A DNA stretch of 64,000 bases, taken from positions 21,630 to 85,629 of the forward strand of contig NZ_JAWDIE010000016.1 of NCBI RefSeq assembly GCF_037688875.1, written 5' to 3'. Below the pieces are notes generated by a model, which was given only the letters and a program-made list of their open reading frames with translations, was not told where the DNA came from and searched no databases. Of the stretch, positions 7,527 through 14,441 are shown in pieces. This DNA comes from Amphibiibacter pelophylacis (GTDB lineage: Bacteria; Pseudomonadota; Gammaproteobacteria; Burkholderiales; Burkholderiaceae_C). Position numbers and translations under genes: made by a program. Numbering within the stretch: the first letter of the stretch is position 1; each line of letters opens with the position of its first letter.

Positions 7527-9772
7527 TGACTGAACAACACGTCTTGGATCTGAGCAAACGCCTTCATCAATGGATGGAGAATTATAGTTCCGAAATTGAG
7601 AAAGATATTACTCACCTGCGCAACAAACACGCGATCGAAAGTCCAAGGGAACTAAGTAATGCATTCGCTAGATTAGTTGAAGAAAATCGCTTGCTTCAGG
7701 TTGGTGTTGTAGGTCGTGTAAAAGCAGGAAAATCTTCCCTGCTCAATGCGCTAATATTCGACGGCCATGCCATTTTGCCACGAGCGGCGACGCCTATGAC
7801 TGCGGCTCTAACAACTCTGACCTATGGTGAGTCCTTTTGTGCAGAAGTTGAGTTCTACAGTGAGTCTGATCAGAAAATCATCGAGCTAAATGCAATCAGA
7901 TATGAGGAACGTTTACTCGAAGAAAAGGCACGCGCCTTCGAGTCGCTTAGCCAGCGCCGTCAGCGCAGTGAGAGTCATTGCCAGGACGCGCAGTTTCTTG
8001 CCGACGTTGAAAAAATTGCACGGCGTGCTCTTCAAAGTGAACAGGCACTGGCTGCGGCACATGATCAGTGGCAAAGAATTCGGAATTCAGGTGTCGATTT
8101 TAAGTCTCTCGCTAACTTAGGGCGTCTCGAGGCAACAGATGCGCAAATGCTCGCTACTAGCTTGCTGGAGTACGTAAGTGCCGACGGCAAATATATGCCG
8201 CTAACTAAAAGTGTTGACATATTTCTTCCGCTCGATACGCTTCGTAATATACGAGTTATTGATACGCCTGGATTGAACGACCCTGTGCAGTCTCGCGAAG
8301 AGCGCACGGTTGCCTTGCTCAAGAATTGCGATGTGATTTTTATCGTCAGCCCTGCCGGACAGTTTCTTAGTGAGCAAGATATCGAGGTGATGAGCCGGAT
8401 TACGCAGAAAGAGGGCCTTCAGGAGCTGGTCTTGATCGCCAGTCAAGTCGATAACCAACTTTATGGTAGTGAAATTCGTCACAATACGCTTCAAGGAGCG
8501 TTGGATAAAATCATCCAGACTCTCAGCAGTCACATGATTGATACTTTGCAGCGCTTGAAAGTCCAGCAGCCTGAAATTGGCTCTACCTTTGACGCGTTGA
8601 TAGAGCGAGGTGCAGGCAGCGTGTTACACACTTCAGGCATGTGTCATAGTCTTTCGGTTCGTTTGGACCAGCAGAGCAAGTGGGATAGTGGCGAACGTAA
8701 AGCGTGGGACAACTTACGTGTAAATTATCCTGATTTCTTTGTGCCAGATAATGCCGAACGCTGCCATGCCAATCTCAATTTACTTGCTAATACTGAAGCG
8801 CTACGCTCCGTTTTGATGAATGTACGGGCTCAAAAAGATCGAATTATTGCGAATCGATACAACGAGTTGATTAGTGCCAAGGTCACGGCTTTAGAAGCAT
8901 TTCGGGTCGAGTTGTTGAATTTTACTCAATTCAAGTATCAAAAAATTCGCAGCGCTGACATTTCCGGTATTAAGGGCTTGAAGGAACAGCGACGCAAGAT
9001 GGCTAACCTTGTGATTGAAGGTGCCGATAAGCTCGATACGGTTTTTTTCGATTCTGCAGATGAGTTTTGCGCAGGTCTGAAAAAGAAACTTGAAGTTGAT
9101 ATTGAGTTTTATTATCAGAAGACCACTAACAGAATCAAGGCGGCAACTAGTGAAAAATCGGAATCACGCACGGAAATGCGCGATAGCATCACTGCAAAAA
9201 TTGCCAACTGGGCTTGGGGTGGCGGTATAGAAGCTCGTCAGCATACCGAGATCAAGGTACTTGGGACTCAGGTTCGCAATGGGCTTACCGCATTTGCCGA
9301 TGAGTTGGTGTATACTCTGATCAACACAAGTAAAAAATCGAATAAGAGCTTTTATGAGAGCCTACTTAAGCGATCGACCGCGGCTGCCAGAGTATACCTT
9401 GGTGATGAACTAGACCCAGCGTTGATCATCGAAACCAACCAGAATTTGATTGCCAATCTAAATATTCCTTTGTTTAAACTCCGCAGCAGTGCATTTGATT
9501 CGCTCAATGGCTTTAGTGGCTATCTGTTAGGCGATGATGCGAAAAACTTCCTTGATGCTGCTCACCTTGCTCTGGAGGAGCTCAGAGGAGATGCTGAATC
9601 GCAAGTTCGTCAGTTGATTGGTGAGATCAACGAAAGTCTACCTGAATCCTATGGAAAAGCATTTTTTCAGGATATGCAAGCACGGATAGATGAATTTGAA
9701 GAACAGGTTAAAAATTCTCTTTTAACCCTCGATCGTTTGCAACGCATGGCTAAGGAGCTGGAGGCAATGTGA
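7526..9772 (+). CDS. Dynamin-like GTPase, second of three
   Basis: This is the largest of the three at 748 residues. The GTPase motifs are P-loop GRVKAGKSS at 63-71, G2 TPMT at 89-92 and G3 DTPG at 246-249, with a probable G4 SQVD a few dozen residues later. The long gap between G2 and G3 holds a charged helical insertion (about 115-200) rich in Glu, Arg and Gln. The C-terminal half is helical, as in dynamin stalks. An in-frame GGAGG ends 3-4 bases before the start, and the start overlaps the previous stop by one base. The end overlaps the next gene as GTGA. Tight coupling suggests fixed stoichiometry and possibly hetero-assembly with its neighbours. Base composition is AT-rich. Confidence 0.8.
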   Translation: MTEQHVLDLSKRLHQWMENYSSEIEKDITHLRNKHAIESPRELSNAFARLVEENRLLQVGVVGRVKAGKSSLLNALIFDGHAILPRAATPMTAALTTLTYGESFCAEVEFYSESDQKIIELNAIRYEERLLEEKARAFESLSQRRQRSESHCQDAQFLADVEKIARRALQSEQALAAAHDQWQRIRNSGVDFKSLANLGRLEATDAQMLATSLLEYVSADGKYMPLTKSVDIFLPLDTLRNIRVIDTPGLNDPVQSREERTVALLKNCDVIFIVSPAGQFLSEQDIEVMSRITQKEGLQELVLIASQVDNQLYGSEIRHNTLQGALDKIIQTLSSHMIDTLQRLKVQQPEIGSTFDALIERGAGSVLHTSGMCHSLSVRLDQQSKWDSGERKAWDNLRVNYPDFFVPDNAERCHANLNLLANTEALRSVLMNVRAQKDRIIANRYNELISAKVTALEAFRVELLNFTQFKYQKIRSADISGIKGLKEQRRKMANLVIEGADKLDTVFFDSADEFCAGLKKKLEVDIEFYYQKTTNRIKAATSEKSESRTEMRDSITAKIANWAWGGGIEARQHTEIKVLGTQVRNGLTAFADELVYTLINTSKKSNKSFYESLLKRSTAAARVYLGDELDPALIIETNQNLIANLNIPLFKLRSSAFDSLNGFSGYLLGDDAKNFLDAAHLALEELRGDAESQVRQLIGEINESLPESYGKAFFQDMQARIDEFEEQVKNSLLTLDRLQRMAKELEAM

Positions 9773-11580
9773 AGACCGAGTTATTTCCTCCGGTCTTAAT
9801 GGCCTATCTTTACAAGCTCGGAAATCTATTTATTAGACGTCGTAAGCAATTGCGTGAAGATGTAATCAAAATAGTCCAAGCTGCAGACAACCGATACGGT
9901 GAATTGACGCAAGAGTACAAGAGTGTGCTGGCACGCACTGAGGTGCTGACTGCTGATTTTGATGAGTTGACCAAGTGCCAAGCAAATACTGCTGCCGAGC
10001 TGGAGGATGCACGGAATTCTTTGCATGGGTTGCAGCAGACGCTTGAACAGGCCAGCATTCAGCATGGCCAATCTGAGCAAGAGGCGCGACTACGTTTCGG
10101 AACCTTATCGCTTCAGTATGCAGAGCTGATGCAAGATCGTAACAGAATTGAGAAGGCCCGAGAGGTTCTCCGACAGCAGCTCGATCAAGTGAATCTTGAT
10201 TTGCAAGCTACGGTCGATTCGCTTAGTACTATGGATCATCGGCATAAAATCTTAACTCAAGAGCATCAGAAAACTCTTGAATTCTATGAAAAACTAACAG
10301 CTAAACATGAGCAGGTGGCAGCCGAATTTCATGAATTGAGTCAACGCCACGGCGATACTTGGACCCGGTTCCAGCTTATTTCTCAATTACTTGCTGCCTG
10401 TCCACGTGAAAACGCTGGCCTGGTACGTTTTCGAAAGTTGTTGGCGAATGATTATATGACGTTTGCCGACCATGAGTCGTCGTTGGCAGCCGAGGCCAAA
10501 GCGCTGACAATGCTGCAGTCCATCCAACAGGAATTAGCACTATTCGTAGGGTTTCCAGATGTTAATCAACGTACTATCGTTGGTATTGTGGGTGGCTTTA
10601 GTAGCGGCAAGTCTGAATTTGTTAACAGTTTTATTGGTGATCCGGAAGTGCGTTTGGCAGTTGGTATGCAGCCTATTACTGCAATTCCTAGTTATGTGCT
10701 GGCATCTGACGAGCGAATATTTCGCGGCTATTCGGCAAACGGTGGTTATGTAAATTTAGAGCTGGATTTTTATAAAAAAATTACCCATGCGTTCATCGAT
10801 TCATTTGGTTTTGACTTGAAGGGCTTGATGCCGTTCATGTGCGTTGGCGTTCAAATGGATCCTGAATATTTTGCTAATATTTGCTTTATTGATACCCCCG
10901 GCTATAACTCGCCAGCGACAGCTGCTGCACAGAGTCATGGTGACAGGCGAACAGCTATCCAGTTTGCACGGCAAGCTGATGTGCTTGTCTGGTTGATTGC
11001 CCTTGACTCCAACGGCACAGTTCCCGATTCGGATATTGATTTTATACAGCAGATCGGCGTCGAGCAACAGTCAATTTATGTTGTTTTGACCAAAGCCGAC
11101 CTCAAGTCTGACGACGATATAAATTATCTTATTGATGAAGTTGATGATATATTGCAATCTTACGGAATAGCGGTTTGTGGGATTAGTGCCTACAGCTCGA
11201 CCCGGCGCGCTGAAGTTGCATATCGTAAAGTGGCTCTGATGAAATTTTTCTCTCAAATTAATAAAAGCAGAAATGTAATACAGCGTATCAACGGGCGTTT
11301 GCGTGAGGTTTTCTCAATGTATGACGACGCCATCCAGCAAGATATTGAAATTATTCGTTCGCAAAAGCGGGCGATTAACGGACTTCGACTTGATTGTTTG
11401 GAAATTGGTGGTATTGATGTTTATGAGCGAATGCTTGTGACCATCGATATGCTTGAAGAAAAGCTGGATGTGGCCACGGTCGAAAGCTGGCTTAAAGAGT
11501 CAAGACGTCTGTCTGAAGAGTTTAGCGATGCTGTCCGGCAAACTGTCGAGGTGGCTGAAGAAAAAGCTTCGGTGGTGTAA
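9769..11580 (+). CDS. Dynamin-like GTPase with long N-terminal coiled coil, third of three
   Basis: This 603-residue protein starts at GTG overlapping the preceding stop by 4 bp, with AAGGAG upstream. Residues about 25-225 are predicted coiled coil from heptad-like Leu/Ala spacing and Glu, Gln and Lys content. The GTPase domain follows, with P-loop GGFSSGKS at 275-282, a MQPITAIP switch, DTPG at 375-378 and canonical TKAD at 441-444. The GTPase domain is therefore internal, unlike in the two upstream proteins. The coiled coil may sense a partner or mediate assembly. It is followed after 4 bp by the helicase gene. It may correspond to one half of a LeoBC-type partner, but that needs structure-based comparison. 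Confidence 0.78.
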   Translation: MKTELFPPVLMAYLYKLGNLFIRRRKQLREDVIKIVQAADNRYGELTQEYKSVLARTEVLTADFDELTKCQANTAAELEDARNSLHGLQQTLEQASIQHGQSEQEARLRFGTLSLQYAELMQDRNRIEKAREVLRQQLDQVNLDLQATVDSLSTMDHRHKILTQEHQKTLEFYEKLTAKHEQVAAEFHELSQRHGDTWTRFQLISQLLAACPRENAGLVRFRKLLANDYMTFADHESSLAAEAKALTMLQSIQQELALFVGFPDVNQRTIVGIVGGFSSGKSEFVNSFIGDPEVRLAVGMQPITAIPSYVLASDERIFRGYSANGGYVNLELDFYKKITHAFIDSFGFDLKGLMPFMCVGVQMDPEYFANICFIDTPGYNSPATAAAQSHGDRRTAIQFARQADVLVWLIALDSNGTVPDSDIDFIQQIGVEQQSIYVVLTKADLKSDDDINYLIDEVDDILQSYGIAVCGISAYSSTRRAEVAYRKVALMKFFSQINKSRNVIQRINGRLREVFSMYDDAIQQDIEIIRSQKRAINGLRLDCLEIGGIDVYERMLVTIDMLEEKLDVATVESWLKESRRLSEEFSDAVRQTVEVAEEKASVV

Positions 11581-11584
11581 GACG

Positions 11585-13189
11585 ATGTCAATAAACCCCA
11601 CTGAATCCCACATCCTCCACCACCTCCAATCCACCCTCACATCCGCCTACACAATCTTCCACACCCTCTACTGGGCCGATACCGATGCAGCTCGTGATCA
11701 CCACGGCGAATTCGATATTGTGGTGATGAACCGGGCGGGTGATCTGGCGATTCTGGAGGTGAAGGGCGGCGCGGTAGAACTGGCACCCTCTGGGGTATTC
11801 AAGCGCTATGGCACCGAGCGCAAGGATGTGGGGCAGCAGGCGCGGCGGCAGTTTCACCACCTGCAGGCGCGCATCCGGCAGCGGGGCTGGTATGTGCGGC
11901 TGCTGCACTTTCTGGTGCTGCCGCAGCACCGGCTGCCGCCGGACGAGGCCAGCCTGTCCTACCCGCGCGAGCGCATTCTGGATTCTCAGGATTGCGCCGA
12001 CCTGGCCGGAGCGCTGGCCCGGACCCTGGGGCAGGGGATGGACAAACCCGAGCAGCGCGAGGCGGTCGAGCGTTTTCTGCTGGATTGGCTGGGCCTGCAG
12101 CTGGATGTGTCGGTGCTGGCCGGGCAGATGGCGCAGCGGGTGCGGGCGATGTCTGGCGGGCTGGCGACCTGGGTGCTGCGCATGGCGGCGCCTTCTGGCG
12201 TCATCAGGGTGCAGGCCACGGCGGGTTCGGGCAAGACGCAACTGGCCCTGCGCCTGCTACAACGTGCAGCGGATGCCAGTCAGCGTGCATCCTACGTCTG
12301 CTTCAACCGGCCGCTGGCAGACCACCTGCGCCAGATCGCGCCCGGAGCGGGGCAGGGTGTGCAGGTGGCGACGTTTCACCAGCTCTGCTGGGAGCACGCC
12401 GGGCGCCCCGCTGATCGGGGCGATGCCGCCGGACTGGACGCTCTGTCGCAGGCCTTTATCGCCGCCGCACCCAGGCAGTCGGCCGATCTGGATCTGCTGG
12501 TCATCGACGAGATGCAGGATCTTCGCGCCGACTGGATCAGCGCCTTATTGCCGCGTCTGAAGGACACTGGCCAGCTTTTCACTCTGGAAGATGCCAGCCA
12601 AGGCCTCTACCCGGATCGCGAAGAGGTTGATATTCCCGACGCGGTGCACGTCACCAGCCAGGACAATCACCGCAGCCCGCGCCGGGTGGTCGAGCTGATC
12701 AACCTGCTGCACCTGACCCCGCAGCCCATCACCGCCTGCAACCCCTGGCGCGGCGAGCTGCCCGGCCTGCGCACCTGGCAGCCCGAATCTCAGCGTCTGC
12801 AGGCCGAGACCATCGCCGCCGTAACGCGCTGCCTGGAGCTGGGTTTTGCCCTGAAAGACATCGCCGTGCTGACCTGGCGCGGTCGTGACCACAGCGCGCT
12901 TCAGCAGGATACGCTGGGCGAGTGGCCGTTGCGCCACTTCACCGGGGCCTACGACGCCCACGGCCGCCCCTGCTGGAGCGACGGCGAGCTGGTGCTTGAG
13001 ACCATTCGCCGCTTCAAAGGCCAATCCGCGCCCGCCGTGGTGCTGACAGAAATCGATTTCGACGCCTGGACGCCCGAAGTGCGCGCCCTGCTGTTCGTCG
13101 GCCTGACACGCGCGCAGATGCACGTCGAGCTGGTGCTCAGCCCGCGCGCTGATGCCTTGCTCACCGCGGCCATTTCTGCACACGATTAG
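11585..13189 (+). CDS. NERD-nuclease/UvrD-like superfamily 1 helicase
   Basis: This 534-residue protein begins at the ATG 4 bp after the third dynamin stop. Residues about 20-130 form a nuclease-related (NERD) domain with the PD-(D/E)xK signature EFDIVVMN...LAILEVKGG. An SF1A helicase core follows, with Walker A ATAGSGKTQLAL, Walker B/motif II LLVIDEMQDL, motif III-like LFTLEDASQG, and motif VI-like FVGLTRAQMHVEL near the C terminus. It is shorter than UvrD or Rep, so accessory 1B/2B domains are reduced. The coding region is strongly GC-rich, unlike the dynamins it follows. It would be expected to track and cut or unwind DNA. Coupling to dynamins is the unusual aspect. Confidence 0.82.
   Translation: MSINPTESHILHHLQSTLTSAYTIFHTLYWADTDAARDHHGEFDIVVMNRAGDLAILEVKGGAVELAPSGVFKRYGTERKDVGQQARRQFHHLQARIRQRGWYVRLLHFLVLPQHRLPPDEASLSYPRERILDSQDCADLAGALARTLGQGMDKPEQREAVERFLLDWLGLQLDVSVLAGQMAQRVRAMSGGLATWVLRMAAPSGVIRVQATAGSGKTQLALRLLQRAADASQRASYVCFNRPLADHLRQIAPGAGQGVQVATFHQLCWEHAGRPADRGDAAGLDALSQAFIAAAPRQSADLDLLVIDEMQDLRADWISALLPRLKDTGQLFTLEDASQGLYPDREEVDIPDAVHVTSQDNHRSPRRVVELINLLHLTPQPITACNPWRGELPGLRTWQPESQRLQAETIAAVTRCLELGFALKDIAVLTWRGRDHSALQQDTLGEWPLRHFTGAYDAHGRPCWSDGELVLETIRRFKGQSAPAVVLTEIDFDAWTPEVRALLFVGLTRAQMHVELVLSPRADALLTAAISAHD
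11591..11670 (+). promoter_or_regulatory. C-rich, G-poor tract (rut-like) at the helicase gene start
   Basis: By direct count these 80 bases contain 40 C and only 2 G. That is the composition of Rho-utilisation sites on nascent RNA. The tract forms the first codons of the helicase gene, at the junction between AT-rich dynamin and GC-rich helicase DNA. It might allow Rho to limit helicase expression when translation is poor. Confidence 0.3.
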
Positions 13190-13205
13190 ATCGATGATTC
13201 ATTTG

Positions 13206-13221
13206 GCGACACACCCTGTCG
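13206..13221. repeat. Right copy of 16-bp palindromic repeat flanking the island
   Basis: GCGACACACCCTGTCG has perfect 6-bp arms GCGACA and TGTCGC around a shared centre, 16 bp after the helicase stop. It differs from the left copy at 4701-4716 by one base. Confidence 0.5.
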
Positions 13222-13269
13222 CACCCTCCCCGCAAAATCCCTCCATCATTACTTTCACCGGAGCCCGCC

Positions 13270-13398
13270 ATGTGCAACCAGAACAACCCCCTTCAGATGC
13301 TGGCCACGCTGGCCCTGACTTTTGCCAGCGGCATGGTGGTCGCCAAGGTGCTGGACGCCTATATCGACTGGTCCGCCCAGCGCATCGCCAACCGCTGA
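13270..13398 (+). CDS. Small membrane protein of unknown function
   Basis: The 42-residue product begins MCNQNNPLQML. It has one hydrophobic helix (about 8-28: LATLALTFASGMVVAK) followed by a short polar tail ending in AQRIANR. A single-pass membrane protein is plausible. It precedes a zinc-ribbon ORF by 11 bp, and both are co-directional with queE. No family is recognised. Confidence 0.45.
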   Translation: MCNQNNPLQMLATLALTFASGMVVAKVLDAYIDWSAQRIANR

Positions 13399-13409
13399 GC
13401 GAGGCCGTT

Positions 13410-13628
13410 ATGCCCGTCGCTGCCACCGAGCTGCGCCACACCTGTCAGGACTGCGGCTGGACTGCCACCCAGCGCGGCGACTGCTTCGTGCGGGTCGAGC
13501 GCTGTCCCACCTGCGGCAGCGGCAAGGTGCAGACGCAGAGCCGCCGCCTGGTGTCGTTTCCGGGCCAACCCCGCACGTCGACCGGGTCGATGCTGGGGGA
13601 TCTGCTGCGGCGGCTGCGGGGCGGCTAG
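13410..13628 (+). CDS. Small zinc-ribbon protein
   Basis: This 72-residue product has two knuckles, HTCQDCGW near residue 10 and RCPTCGSG near residue 32, the C4 arrangement of a rubredoxin-like or zinc-ribbon fold. A basic, serine-rich tail ending RRLRGG follows. Such proteins can act in RNA or protein binding, but nothing here fixes the partner. It sits 11 bp upstream of queE and may be co-transcribed with it. No named family is recognised. Confidence 0.5.
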   Translation: MPVAATELRHTCQDCGWTATQRGDCFVRVERCPTCGSGKVQTQSRRLVSFPGQPRTSTGSMLGDLLRRLRGG

Positions 13629-13639
13629 AATCCGCCCCC

Positions 13640-14320
13640 ATGTCTTACGCCGTCAAAGAAATCTTCTACACCCTGCAGGGCGAGGGCCAACAGGCCGGGC
13701 GCCCGGCGGTGTTCTGCCGCTTCGCGGGCTGCAACCTGTGGTCGGGCCGCGAGGAGGATCGCGCCAGCGCCCAGTGCCGCTTCTGCGACACCGATTTCGT
13801 CGGGATGGACGGCACCCTGGGCGGGCGCTATGACGCTGACGCCCTGGCGGACACTATCGCCCGCTGCTGGCCTGTGCCGGATGCGAAGGCCGGGGAGGGT
13901 GGGCTGTTGCCGGGGCGTCCGCTGGTCGTGATGACGGGCGGCGAGCCACTGCTGCAGCTGGATGCCGAACTGATCGCGGCCGTGCACGCGCGCGGTTTCG
14001 AGATCGCGGTCGAGAGCAACGGCACGCTCGCCGCGCCGCCGGGCATCGACTGGCTGTGCGTCAGCCCCAAAGCAGGGAATGACCTCGTGCAGCGCAGCGG
14101 CCACGAGCTGAAGGTGGTGGTGCCCCAGGCCGGGTTCGACGAGGCCGCGCTGCTGGCCTTTGAGGCGCTGGATTTCGCCAGCCTGCGCGTCCAGCCCATG
14201 GACAGCCCGACGTTGCCAGGGGCTCAGGCCAACAACCAGGCCTGGGCCGTGCAGTGGTGTCTGGATCACCCGCGCTGGTCGCTCAGCGTGCAGACGCACA
14301 AGGTGCTGCTGATCCGCTGA
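13640..14320 (+). CDS. queE: 7-carboxy-7-deazaguanine synthase (radical SAM)
   Basis: QueE rearranges 6-carboxytetrahydropterin to 7-carboxy-7-deazaguanine on the way to preQ0 and queuosine in tRNA. The 226-residue protein begins MSYAVKEIFYTLQGEGQQAG. It has a cluster motif with the extended spacing C-x14-C-x2-C (CNLWSGREEDRASAQCRFC), typical of proteobacterial QueE, not the usual CxxxCxxC. VMTGGEPLLQ is the SAM-binding GGEP motif, and the C-terminal substrate region contains VQPMDSP. The other queuosine genes are not in the window. Confidence 0.9.
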   Translation: MSYAVKEIFYTLQGEGQQAGRPAVFCRFAGCNLWSGREEDRASAQCRFCDTDFVGMDGTLGGRYDADALADTIARCWPVPDAKAGEGGLLPGRPLVVMTGGEPLLQLDAELIAAVHARGFEIAVESNGTLAAPPGIDWLCVSPKAGNDLVQRSGHELKVVVPQAGFDEAALLAFEALDFASLRVQPMDSPTLPGAQANNQAWAVQWCLDHPRWSLSVQTHKVLLIR

Positions 14321-14441
14321 TCTGCCCAGAAAGTCACACTGGGGCGTTCAAGTCGGCGTGCGGGTCATCCGAAGGGAAAGAAGAGTGCAGCGCAACACGG
14401 CGCCGCCTTTTCTTTTTTCCGGACTGATTTGCAGGGATCCC

